DNA of 64,000 nucleotides, from positions 1-64,000 of the forward strand of contig CAIOTF010000021.1 of assembly GCA_903861125.1 (NCBI GenBank). The letters are read 5' to 3'. This document shows, piece after piece, positions 33,197 through 41,667 of this stretch. The translations under genes and the position numbers were made by a program. Source of the DNA: an uncultured Ignavibacteriota bacterium. Its GTDB lineage: Bacteria > Bacteroidota > Ignavibacteria > UBA10030 > UBA8401. Each line of letters starts with the position of its first letter. Positions within the stretch are counted from its first letter, which is position 1. The notes beneath the pieces were generated by a model, which saw only the letters and a list, made by a program, of their open reading frames with translations, ran no database searches and was not told the DNA's origin.

Positions 33197-34636
33197 TCAA
33201 TTTGGTGGTAATGGCGGCGCTTTTAACGGATCTATGACTGTTGGAGGCGGCGTATTTTGAGAACCGGTCCCCGGGTTCACTGTGTTGTTGATGTTTTCGA
33301 GAAGATTACCGATGCGGTCATTAATAATATTTCCTTGACCTCCCCCGGCATAACTTGTCGGAGGCGGAGGCGGGGGCGGAACAAAGTTGAATGTGGAAGT
33401 TTTGGTGGCCGACGATGACTTCGATGCAGTTCCGGTTGATTGTTGTCCCTGTTTTTGGTCTGATTGTTTCTGATCGGCCTGACTCTGATCCGATGATTTT
33501 GCATCATTCGATGAGGTAGGCGAAGTTGTTCCAACAATCTGTTCCGATTTCTTTGCAGATGATGCGCTCGTTTTCGCCTGAGCAAAATTCGGATCAGCCG
33601 CAGCAGCTTGCGAATAGGATTCAAACGCCTGAGTATACATTCCCTGGTCTTCGTAATCCAAACCGCGCGAATACTGAAGGAACGCAAAGAAATTTTCCGT
33701 TGGAATTTCCATGATTGCTTCGCGCTCTTCATCGGTAAGTTTTATTTTCATCTGATCGATGATCTTAAAGACCAGCTCTTTTTCCATCCTAAAAAAATCC
33801 TGTACTTTGCCGGAGATATTTGTTGATGCGTCGATCTCACCTGTTCGCGCTTTTGCTACAAATGCGTCGATGTTAATTTTGTCTCCGGTAAGGTCAAAGA
33901 ACGATCCCTTTACCAATCTGTTCGCACCAAGCAATTTTCCCAGACGCGGTGCCGTTTTCTGATCCACGATATCCGTTTCAGACAGGTTCATTTCCTCTAC
34001 CAATTGCTGCAGCCGTATCCGTTCCAGAACTTTCAAGGCTTTCACTTTCGAAAGATCCGTGATTAGCATTTCCGACAATCCTTTTTGCAACGGATTCAGT
34101 TCTGCTTTTTGTCCTTTATTCTCAAAATACAAGATAGCAATCGTATTCGCGGGTATCTTGGCAACGTCCAATTGTTGTTCCATTTGTAAAGCGCGTTGTG
34201 CTTCCAGCTCCATTTGCTGACGGTATAATAGCTTTATTCTTGTCTCTACAACCTCTTTGTATTCTCCAAAGAATGTCAACTCATTATAGATACGGTAATA
34301 TTGAATTGCTTTGCTGTAATCCCGTTGTGCTTCGTATGATGCCGCAAGATAATATGCTGACTGGTCGTCTTCGTCATCCAGTTTTAGGACCTGCTGAAGA
34401 AGTTTGGCTGCTTCCTCATACTGTTTTTTATTATAGTACGCTATTGCCATCAGTTTAAGATATTCGGGTGTGTCGGGAGACAGGACTAACGCACGTTTCA
34501 TGCGCGCAATTGCCTCGTCATTTCTCCCCTGCTCAATAAGATCAGTCGTAATATTCGAAAGACTTGGACCGCATGAGGAAAGCAATACCGCCATGCAGAT
34601 TGAAAAAAATGCTACGCGGTAAAAAGAAAATTTCAT
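33197..34636 (-). CDS. Lipoprotein with TPR and CsgG/FlgO-like domain, Pro/Ser/Gln-rich tail
   Basis: 479 residues from ATG 34636, which has GGAG at proper spacing and opens with a lipoprotein signal (lipobox LLSSC, Cys at about 23). An upstream in-frame ATG at 34888 adds 84 residues with no such logic. Residues 28-130 hold two or three TPRs (DEAIARMKRALVLSPDTPEYLKLM, EEAAKLLQQVLKLDDED). Residues about 165-300 are a CsgG/FlgO-like domain paralogous to the 31118-31882 product. Another TPR (MYTQAFESYSQAAAADPN) leads into a low-complexity tail with Ser/Gln/Lys repeats and PPPPPPP. First gene of the cassette; a promoter candidate lies just upstream. Confidence 0.8.
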   Translation of the reverse strand: MKFSFYRVAFFSICMAVLLSSCGPSLSNITTDLIEQGRNDEAIARMKRALVLSPDTPEYLKLMAIAYYNKKQYEEAAKLLQQVLKLDDEDDQSAYYLAASYEAQRDYSKAIQYYRIYNELTFFGEYKEVVETRIKLLYRQQMELEAQRALQMEQQLDVAKIPANTIAILYFENKGQKAELNPLQKGLSEMLITDLSKVKALKVLERIRLQQLVEEMNLSETDIVDQKTAPRLGKLLGANRLVKGSFFDLTGDKINIDAFVAKARTGEIDASTNISGKVQDFFRMEKELVFKIIDQMKIKLTDEEREAIMEIPTENFFAFLQYSRGLDYEDQGMYTQAFESYSQAAAADPNFAQAKTSASSAKKSEQIVGTTSPTSSNDAKSSDQSQADQKQSDQKQGQQSTGTASKSSSATKTSTFNFVPPPPPPPTSYAGGGQGNIINDRIGNLLENINNTVNPGTGSQNTPPPTVIDPLKAPPLPPN

Positions 34637-34660
34637 GAATAAACTCCAATATTTACTGCA

Positions 34661-34689
34661 AATATTGCAAAAATTGCTTCTGTAGTCAA
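34661..34689 (-). promoter_or_regulatory. Candidate promoter and operator-like palindrome for the CsgG cassette
   Basis: On the minus strand TTGACT (34689-34684), 17 bp, then AATATT (34666-34661), about 25 bp before the 34636 start. An inverted repeat CAATATTT/AAATATTG (34647-34654 and 34660-34667) overlaps the -10 box and the expected start point, as an operator would. Based on motif and spacing only. Confidence 0.4.
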
Positions 34690-34820
34690 GAATTGAACAC
34701 CAAACCATCACCAAGACACTGAATGTATGATAAACCTCAGTAAACAAGAAGAAAATGAGACGCGAAAATGTATGGTATATCACAATCTGTTTGGATATGG
34801 TTTTTTGAACCTTTTGCCCC

Positions 34821-35294
34821 TTATTCTCCCCCCAACATTTTTTCGGCTTGGGATTGTGCCCATCGGGCAAGAGTATCACGTTCGGCATCGCTGAAATTAG
34901 CCGCCGGATGTAACGGTATATATTTTGGAAGCGGCATGGAACGGTCGGAGAGAGCTTCGTAAATTCCGGTGAGCTTTTGAATTTTTTTACCGGGCTTATA
35001 CTTTCCCCATTCAGACATATTGAAATTCTTTCGTCCTTCCATCACGTCGTGAGAAACAAGCCATGAAACGGGAGCAATGTATGAATAGAACGGCCAAGTT
35101 GTCTGATCGGAATGACAGTCTTTGCATCCTCTCTCCAGCAGTTGTCCAATGTTGGCAGGCATTTTAAGATCGGCCTGCATTGTCATTGTAGGATCGAACA
35201 AAGGATTTTCGCGATTTGGCTGAATACTTTGTATTACAATAAAAATAATTCCGCCGACAGCAGACGTAACTTTGACGATCTTTTTGATGTCCAT
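34821..35294 (-). CDS. Haem-binding domain protein (single-haem c-type)
   Basis: About 157 residues from the Met at 35294 (a start at 35369 would add 25 basic residues before the membrane helix). One N-terminal membrane segment (VTSAVGGIIFIVIQSIQ) exports the protein. CKDCH is a c-type haem attachment motif, followed by SDQTTWPFYSYIAPVSWLVSHDVMEGR, the signature of the PF14376 haem-binding family, whose WPFY and late Met/His residues shape the site. The end (DAERDTLARWAQSQAEKM) is the usual closing helix. It would be a periplasmic membrane-anchored cytochrome. Its stop is 185 bp upstream of the CsgG cassette start, on the same strand. Confidence 0.85.
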   Translation of the reverse strand: MDIKKIVKVTSAVGGIIFIVIQSIQPNRENPLFDPTMTMQADLKMPANIGQLLERGCKDCHSDQTTWPFYSYIAPVSWLVSHDVMEGRKNFNMSEWGKYKPGKKIQKLTGIYEALSDRSMPLPKYIPLHPAANFSDAERDTLARWAQSQAEKMLGGE

Positions 35295-35595
35295 AGCAAA
35301 TCTTTTCCCCGATTTTTTGTCTTTAGGAATATGGAAAAAGCGATGAAGAGAAGCAAACATCCAGGTCACATATGGTGCTTGCTTGACTGACGATTCATTC
35401 TTATTTTCATATTAACTACATTTCAAAAACGGTTTTCAGCATTATGGCGCACAAAGCAGCTTCGGAAACCCATTTTGTCCGGCGTAAGCATATGTGAGAC
35501 AATTTCATAATACCAAAGCATCGTCTCCGCAAAACATATAAAAAATAAATTTGAGTTAACGGTCAATATTTTTCACCAATAATCGGGACCTACAT
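35295..35595. other. Divergent spacer without a recognisable gene
   Basis: 301 bp between the haem protein and glmM. It must hold both promoters, but I see no convincing -35/-10 pair, strong hairpin or small gene. AT-rich near 35530-35580. Confidence 0.5.
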
Positions 35596-36960
35596 ATGTC
35601 ATTAATGGTTAGCATCTCCGGTATTCGCGGCATCGTCGGCGAATCATTAACGCCGGAAACTATCGTAAAATATACGGCAGGGTTTGCAGAATACTGTAAG
35701 CGCGGAACGATTATTGTTGGACGCGACGGAAGAATCACCGGAAAATCGATCTCCGATATTGTGGTCTCAACATTACAGCAGATGGGATGCAATGTAATCT
35801 TGCTCGGCATTTGTCCGACACCGACCGTTGGTCTTGCCATTGAAAAACTGCACGCAGCCGGCGGAATTGCAATTACCGCCAGCCACAATCCAATGAAATG
35901 GAATGGATTAAAATTTATCGGTTCATCCGGTATGTTTTTAAATGGAGAAGAAAACAAACAATTCTGGACGATTGCCGACCGGGGAAACTTCACATACAAA
36001 GCATGGAACGAACAGGGTACGCTTACCGAAGATCCCGATTTCATTAACGATCATATCAGGACAATTCTTTCGCTTCCAAGCATCAATAAGGCCGAGATCG
36101 CCAACAGAAAACTGAAAGTGGTTGTGGATTGCGTCAACTCCGCCGGCGGGAATATCGTTCCGAAATTGCTGCGTGAACTAGGCTGTACTGTGATCGAAAT
36201 GAACTGTGAAGTCAGCGGAATTTTTTCGCACACGCCTGAACCGATCCCCGAAAATCTGACGGACCTTTGTGCGCGGGTCGTGCTGGAAAAAGCAAATCTT
36301 GGAATCGCCGTCGATCCCGACGTTGACCGGTTAGTATTGATTACGGAAGAAGGTACTCCGTTCGTTGAGGAATATACCATTGTATCTGCGGCGAAATTCA
36401 TTCTGGAAGCGGAAAAAAAACTCGGCAGGTCGGGGCATATCGTTGTCGTTAATCTTTCCACCACGCGCGCCGTTGAGGATGTTGCAAAGGAATTCGGCGC
36501 AACAGTACGTCGCACGCCGGTCGGCGAGATTAACGTGGCTTCGAAGATGAAAGAACTGCATTCCGTCATCGGCGGCGAGGGGAGCGGCGGCGTTATTTTA
36601 CCAGAAGTCCATCTCGGTCGCGACGCAATTGTCGGCATCGGAATATTCATGCAGCTGCTTGCAAACTATGGTGGAAAGGCATCCGCTTTGAAAGCAAGCC
36701 TGCCGCAATATGAGATCGTGAAGAACAAGATCGAACTCGGCTCATTGAAGCCTGATGAGATCCTGAAACGCCTGCACGGAAAATATTCCAAAACTGAGAC
36801 AACAAATTTTGACGACGGCCTAAAGATCGACTTTCCCGCTTCATGGGTCCATTTGCGGAAATCGAATACGGAACCGATCATCCGTATTATCGCGGAAGCA
36901 AAAACAAAGGATGAAGCAGAGCAATTGGTCGGCCGTTTTCAAAAAGAGATACTCGGGTGA
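35596..36960 (+). CDS. glmM: Phosphoglucosamine mutase / phosphohexomutase (GlmM-like)
   Basis: A 454-residue alpha-D-phosphohexomutase. GIRGIVGE opens the fold; the catalytic phosphoserine loop reads ITASHNPMKWNGLKF (about residues 95-109); the metal loop is DPDVDRL; the sugar loop GGEGSGGV; and the phosphate-binding loop RKSNTEPIIRIIAEA. This family makes glucosamine-1-phosphate for peptidoglycan or interconverts mannose/glucose phosphates. Bacteroidota-type members with TASHNP rather than SASHNP are often annotated either way, so the substrate is uncertain. First gene of a set with dprA 4 bp downstream. Confidence 0.88.
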   Translation: MSLMVSISGIRGIVGESLTPETIVKYTAGFAEYCKRGTIIVGRDGRITGKSISDIVVSTLQQMGCNVILLGICPTPTVGLAIEKLHAAGGIAITASHNPMKWNGLKFIGSSGMFLNGEENKQFWTIADRGNFTYKAWNEQGTLTEDPDFINDHIRTILSLPSINKAEIANRKLKVVVDCVNSAGGNIVPKLLRELGCTVIEMNCEVSGIFSHTPEPIPENLTDLCARVVLEKANLGIAVDPDVDRLVLITEEGTPFVEEYTIVSAAKFILEAEKKLGRSGHIVVVNLSTTRAVEDVAKEFGATVRRTPVGEINVASKMKELHSVIGGEGSGGVILPEVHLGRDAIVGIGIFMQLLANYGGKASALKASLPQYEIVKNKIELGSLKPDEILKRLHGKYSKTETTNFDDGLKIDFPASWVHLRKSNTEPIIRIIAEAKTKDEAEQLVGRFQKEILG

Positions 36961-36964
36961 ACAG

Positions 36965-38062
36965 ATGCAGAATGAGATCCGCATACAGGATATAATACAC
37001 TTAAAATCGATCCCCAAGATCAGCGACAGAAAGATCATCAGTCTTGTTAATCATTTCGGCAACACGGAAACGATCATCTCGGCCGAGCCGCGCACATTGA
37101 TCAAGGAACCGGACGCTTCACTTATCCGGCATACGGCGTTCAACCGGCAATTGATCGAAAAACAATTTTCGTTGCTGAACAAAGTGGACGGCCGGATCAT
37201 CTCGCTGTGGGATGATGAATATCCGGTGCAGCTGAAAAATATTTACGATCCTCCCGTTCTTCTTTTTGTCCGCGGTAAACTCCACATCAATGATAATTAT
37301 TCCATAGCGATCGTCGGCACACGCCATCCGTCAACATACGGAAAACTGAGTGCAGAGAATTTTGCCCAGGAACTTGCCCTAAGGGGTATAACTGTCGTCA
37401 GCGGATTGGCGCGCGGCATCGACACAATTGTTCACAAAAGTACGCTCCAGCACCGGGGCAGAACCGTTGCTGTTCTCGGAGGCAGCATCGACAGGATCTA
37501 CCCCGGCGAGAATGAAAAACTTGTCGAGACCATTGAATCAAAACATAACGGCGCCGTCATTTCCGAATTAATGATGAGCACGCCGTCACATCCGGCTTTT
37601 TTCCCCCGGCGCAACCGCATCATCAGCGGAATGTCACTGGGGACGCTTATTATAGAGTCAGATGAGAACGGAGGCGCAATGATCACAGGCTCAACGGCCA
37701 TTGACCAGAACCGAGAATTGTTCTGCCTTCCGGGAAATATTTCTGAGAAAAAAAGTTACGGTACGAACAAATTAATCAAAAACGGGCAGGCAAAACTTGT
37801 GCAAACCGTGGATGATATCATAGATGAATTACAGATACCGCTGCAGCCGGTCATACAAACGAAGCCGCGCAGAGCCGAACCGCCTCAACTGAACGCATTT
37901 GAGCAAAAAATTTATGATGTTTTGTCCGGCGAGCCAATCCATATCGATGCTATTTCAGAACTCTCTCAACTGACCACGTCCGACGTTCTCGTGAATCTGT
38001 TAAGTCTTGAATTCAAAGGGATTGTACGGCAAATGGCAGGCAAGATGTTTCTCAGGGTGTAA
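36965..38062 (+). CDS. dprA: DNA processing protein DprA
   Basis: A 365-residue DprA (Smf), which loads RecA on incoming single strands during transformation. The start at ATG 36965 follows the glmM stop by 4 bp; an earlier ATG at 36911 lies inside glmM. After a SAM-like N-terminal region, the Rossmann-like core shows IAIVGTRHPSTYGK, VVSGLARGIDTIVH, VLGGSIDRIYPGEN, AFFPRRNRIISGMS and GSTAIDQNRELFCLPGN. A small C-terminal winged-helix domain (LNAFEQKIYDVLSGEP onward) is present. Suggests competence machinery elsewhere in the genome. Confidence 0.95.
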   Translation: MQNEIRIQDIIHLKSIPKISDRKIISLVNHFGNTETIISAEPRTLIKEPDASLIRHTAFNRQLIEKQFSLLNKVDGRIISLWDDEYPVQLKNIYDPPVLLFVRGKLHINDNYSIAIVGTRHPSTYGKLSAENFAQELALRGITVVSGLARGIDTIVHKSTLQHRGRTVAVLGGSIDRIYPGENEKLVETIESKHNGAVISELMMSTPSHPAFFPRRNRIISGMSLGTLIIESDENGGAMITGSTAIDQNRELFCLPGNISEKKSYGTNKLIKNGQAKLVQTVDDIIDELQIPLQPVIQTKPRRAEPPQLNAFEQKIYDVLSGEPIHIDAISELSQLTTSDVLVNLLSLEFKGIVRQMAGKMFLRV

Positions 38063-38129
38063 AAAATATTTACAACTCGCTTGTTCTTCTTTCTCCTTCC
38101 TCAAAAAATCCTTATCTTACTATCGTCAA

Positions 38130-38690
38130 ATGTTTACCATTGGAGAAATAAGCGTAGACGATTCCGTTGCAGAAGTAAAGTTTTCCTGCGATTTGGATGT
38201 GTGTAAAGGCGCATGCTGCACCTTCCCCGGAGGACGCGGTGCACCGCTTCACGATAACGAAATTGGAGAGATTGCACGAGCGTTCCCGGTAATAAAAGAA
38301 TATCTGCCCGCAGAACATCTTGATGTAATTAAACGTGACGGGCTTATTGACGGCGAACCGGGAAACTATGCTACACAATGCGTTGAAGGTAAAGCGTGTG
38401 TCTTCGTATATTATGACGGTGAGATTGCCAAGTGTGCGTTTGAGCGAGCGTTCTACGAGAAGAAACACGATTGGCAAAAGCCGGTATCGTGCCATCTCTT
38501 CCCCATACGCATGCGCCGGGATGGAAAAGAAATTCACTATGAATATTTCAGCGAGTGCCTGCCGGCATTGGAAAAAGGGAAAAACGGAAATATTGCCCTG
38601 CACCGCTTTGTGTCGGCCCCGCTGGAACGGGTCTTTGGAAAAATGTGGTGCCAGAAATTGAACGAAACACTTAACACGAAACGAGTATAA
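38130..38690 (+). CDS. DUF3109 family cysteine-rich protein (YkgJ-like)
   Basis: A 186-residue protein from the ATG at 38130; the open frame extends upstream into dprA but without conserved sequence. Cysteines cluster as CKGACC near the N-terminus, then CVEGKAC, CAFERAF and CHLFPIR, the metal- or Fe-S-binding pattern of the DUF3109/YkgJ group. Family proteins are widespread in Bacteroidota and have no defined role. Its stop shares a base with the rpoN start (TAATG), so the two are co-translated. Confidence 0.85.
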   Translation: MFTIGEISVDDSVAEVKFSCDLDVCKGACCTFPGGRGAPLHDNEIGEIARAFPVIKEYLPAEHLDVIKRDGLIDGEPGNYATQCVEGKACVFVYYDGEIAKCAFERAFYEKKHDWQKPVSCHLFPIRMRRDGKEIHYEYFSECLPALEKGKNGNIALHRFVSAPLERVFGKMWCQKLNETLNTKRV

Positions 38691-40135
38691 TGCTTCATTT
38701 ATCCCAACAGCAGCGATTACTTCAGAAACTCACGCCACAGCAGATCCAGTATCTAAAATTGCTGCAATTGCCCTCCCTTGCTCTGGAGCAAATGATCAAA
38801 ACGGAACTCGAGATCAATCCGCTGCTGGAAGAAGGGGTAGACGGAGAAACTGATGCGGAACAATCGACGGATGAAACGCCGGCGGTAGAGGAAGAGGCAA
38901 AACAGGAAGAGGAAGAAAAGAAGAAAGATGAGTTCTCGTTTGAAGATTACCTGAGCGATGAAGAATCGTTCGCTCCGAAACGCGAAACGCATCAGCAGAA
39001 CGACGATGAAGAAAAAGAAGAGATACCGATTGCGGCAACAACACCGCTTACGGAAAAGCTGCTCGATCAGCTTCATCTCGCGGATGTGACGGATATGGGC
39101 ATGCTTGTAGCCGAAGAGATCATCGGCAATATTGATGAAGACGGATATCTACGGCGCGATCTTGAATCAATCGTTAATGACATCAACCTCAGCAACAAAA
39201 TGCATCTAACCGTCAATCAGGTGGAAGAGGTGCTGTGCATCATTCAACGGATGGAACCGGTCGGAATCGCCTCCCGTTCTTTACAGGAATGTCTTTTGGT
39301 TCAGTTGGAATTCGCCAAAGGGGATCATACTCTGATCGAACATGCCAAACGTCTGCTGCGCGACCATTTTGACGAGTTCACAAAAAAACATTACGAAAAG
39401 ATCGCAGAAGTCCTCGGCATTTCGATCGATGATGTAAAGAAACTTCTTGATGTCATATCCCATCTCAATCCCAAGCCGGGAGAAGGAACAATTGACGCTC
39501 AACAGAACTATCTGACGCCGGATTTCATCGTCACCAATGATGAAGATACATTCATTATACAACTCAATGACAAGAACGTTCCGCCTCTCCGCATTAACCG
39601 CAATTATAAGGAACTGATGTCGAAACGGAACAAAGAGGTTGGATCTGATACAAAACAATTTCTCCGTTCCAAATTCGATGCTGCAAAATGGTTCATCGCC
39701 TCCATCTATCAGAGAAGAGAGACGATGCTGAAAGTAATGCAAGAGATCGTGAACCGCCAGAGAGACTTCTTTGAACGGGGCGAAGGCTTGAAACCTCTTA
39801 TCTATAAGGATATCGCAGAAGTGATCAGGATGGATATTTCCACCATCAGCCGCGTTGTAAACGGGAAATATGTCCAGACAGATTTCGGGGTTTATGAACT
39901 GCGCTATTTCTTCAGCGAAGGGATCAGCACACAAAACGGAGAGGATGTATCCAACAAGGAAGTAAAAGCACGCATTAAGGAGATCCTCGGCACTGAGGAT
40001 AAATCAAAACCGCTGAGCGATGAAGATATTGCCGCAATTCTGAAAGAAAAAGGATACAACATCGCACGCAGAACGGTTGCGAAATACCGCGAATCGATGA
40101 TGATCCCTGTTGCACGCCTCCGACGATCCATTTAA
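38690..40135 (+). CDS. rpoN: RNA polymerase sigma-54 factor
   Basis: A 481-residue RpoN that directs transcription from -24/-12 promoters with enhancer-binding ATPases. Region I is LSQQQRLLQKLTPQQIQYLKLLQLP (Gln/Leu-rich, contacts activators). Region II is highly acidic (about 45-110). The core-binding domain follows, then the helix-turn-helix DISTISRVVNGKY and the RpoN box ARRTVAKYRE near the C-terminus. All key parts are intact. Last gene of the glmM-dprA-DUF3109-rpoN set. No sigma-54 activator is in the window. Confidence 0.97.
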   Translation: MLHLSQQQRLLQKLTPQQIQYLKLLQLPSLALEQMIKTELEINPLLEEGVDGETDAEQSTDETPAVEEEAKQEEEEKKKDEFSFEDYLSDEESFAPKRETHQQNDDEEKEEIPIAATTPLTEKLLDQLHLADVTDMGMLVAEEIIGNIDEDGYLRRDLESIVNDINLSNKMHLTVNQVEEVLCIIQRMEPVGIASRSLQECLLVQLEFAKGDHTLIEHAKRLLRDHFDEFTKKHYEKIAEVLGISIDDVKKLLDVISHLNPKPGEGTIDAQQNYLTPDFIVTNDEDTFIIQLNDKNVPPLRINRNYKELMSKRNKEVGSDTKQFLRSKFDAAKWFIASIYQRRETMLKVMQEIVNRQRDFFERGEGLKPLIYKDIAEVIRMDISTISRVVNGKYVQTDFGVYELRYFFSEGISTQNGEDVSNKEVKARIKEILGTEDKSKPLSDEDIAAILKEKGYNIARRTVAKYRESMMIPVARLRRSI

Positions 40136-40142
40136 AATAACA

Positions 40143-40168
40143 ATCCCCGAAATGTTACTTTCGGGGAT
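40143..40168. terminator. Bidirectional terminator between rpoN and the DUF5723-like gene
   Basis: ATCCCCGAAA (40143-40152) pairs with TTTCGGGGAT (40159-40168). It sits in the 55 bp between convergent stops. T-tracts are weak on both sides. Confidence 0.7.
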
Positions 40169-40190
40169 CACAAATCACACCATCGCTCCC

Positions 40191-41639
40191 TTAAAATCTT
40201 AACCGCATTCCCATCGTAAATGAACCCGTTCTGAACGTGTTGGGATTTGACAAGATTGCAATGCTCTGCGTGGCAAAATCAATGTCGAAGGTATTGGCAA
40301 TATGGAATCCAAAACCGGCTGACCATGCAAATCGTTCACGGCCGCCCAGTATTACGCCGGTTCTGAGAGGCAGCCACCCTGCTACCGGATCCAATTCCGT
40401 TCCTATGGAGAACTGAGGCAATTTCGTATTGCCGCCGATCTCGTTCAATCCAAAGTGTCCGTCAACAGCAACAAGCCAGCGAAATGGAATTGCATCGAAC
40501 ACATCGTCCATTTGTACCGCGGCACCCACATGCACAGCAGTCGGAAGATCGAATTCAAAGCCTGTGGTATCAACCGTCCTTCCTTTGAACGCATCTTTCA
40601 GCTTTTGCTGATTTTCTTTGTCTCCGGCAGCACCTAACCTTAACGAAGCATTGCCGATAATCGCTTGTGTATGCTTGTTCCATTTTATTTTCCCGATATC
40701 GGTAATGCTGGCGGCGAATTGAATGTTATCAAATAACCGCATGGAAATGCCGAGATCAATTCCATAACCTGTACCGACGGGCGCAATATTATTTTGATCG
40801 ACACGAGCAACCCATTGAAGAAAATCGAACTTGGCAATTGTTGTATCGTTCGTAACGACACCGCCGGGATTCACCGTTGTAAGGGGAGTTATCGAACCGG
40901 TGTAATGGTCCGTTGCCACGAAAGCAAGTCCCTGCAAATATTTTACTCCAACGCCGATGGAGATCTCGGATACCCTACGGAATTCGTACGGCAGCATATA
41001 TGCCATAGAAACATTCGATTCTATAACGGATTGTCCATTGATCGCCGTACCATCGAATAAATATGATTGTCCAGCACCATAACCGCGGAGCGGAAATTCC
41101 AAATACGCTTTATCAAGATCAAGATTGACGGCCGTTTGGATCGACGCCGGCACAATAGCCAATCCGAAATCTCCGATCTGCAGTGAGATGCCGATCGGCG
41201 CCGTTTCTATCCTTGACTGTGTTCGGGCAATACCAGATGGGAATAACTCAAGAATTTTATTTTTGTCATCCTCAGTCAGGTATTTTCCTACTGCATTACC
41301 GGTCACGGGATCTTTGATAAGATTTCCGGTCACCGGATCCTTCGTTCCCTGAAAATAATCATTGTAAATCTGCAGATTGATAAGGTCGCTGCCGATAGAA
41401 AAACCGATCGGCACAAGATTGATCGTTACCGTTGCATCCCTGTCATTCAGCGCAAGATTGGCGGGATTGACGCCGACGGCATCAAGACCGCGGGAAAATG
41501 CGGTGAACGCCCGTCCCATACCTACCAGACGGGGCGAAAATTTATCTCCTCCTGCAAACGATGTTGTGGTCACCACCACATCAAGTGCAAGAAGGGTTAC
41601 AAGTGCAGCAACGAAATATTTCTTTTCAAATGTTTTCAT
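40191..41639 (-). CDS. Outer-membrane protein, DUF5723/PorV-like
   Basis: A 482-residue exported protein with signal peptide (about 1-29, ending SFAGG). The motif VGMGRAFTAFSRGLDAVGVNPANLAL is the N-terminal signature of PorV/DUF5723/FadL-like barrels (a plug segment with NPA). Beta-strand blocks follow and the protein ends FTMGMRLRF, with terminal Phe. At about residues 100-117 is a short tandem repeat, KDPVTGNLI then KDPVTGNAV. It lies 28 bp after the large repeat protein on the same strand, so the two likely form an envelope unit. Function unknown. Confidence 0.8.
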   Translation of the reverse strand: MKTFEKKYFVAALVTLLALDVVVTTTSFAGGDKFSPRLVGMGRAFTAFSRGLDAVGVNPANLALNDRDATVTINLVPIGFSIGSDLINLQIYNDYFQGTKDPVTGNLIKDPVTGNAVGKYLTEDDKNKILELFPSGIARTQSRIETAPIGISLQIGDFGLAIVPASIQTAVNLDLDKAYLEFPLRGYGAGQSYLFDGTAINGQSVIESNVSMAYMLPYEFRRVSEISIGVGVKYLQGLAFVATDHYTGSITPLTTVNPGGVVTNDTTIAKFDFLQWVARVDQNNIAPVGTGYGIDLGISMRLFDNIQFAASITDIGKIKWNKHTQAIIGNASLRLGAAGDKENQQKLKDAFKGRTVDTTGFEFDLPTAVHVGAAVQMDDVFDAIPFRWLVAVDGHFGLNEIGGNTKLPQFSIGTELDPVAGWLPLRTGVILGGRERFAWSAGFGFHIANTFDIDFATQSIAILSNPNTFRTGSFTMGMRLRF

Positions 41640-41667
41640 TGTTCATTGTCCTTTCTTCTTAATGTGG

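Noticed and set aside
34637-34888. N-terminal extension of the TPR-CsgG lipoprotein
   Set aside because: It would bury the lipoprotein signal 84 residues inside; the ATG at 34636 has GGAG and gives a lipobox at residue 23.
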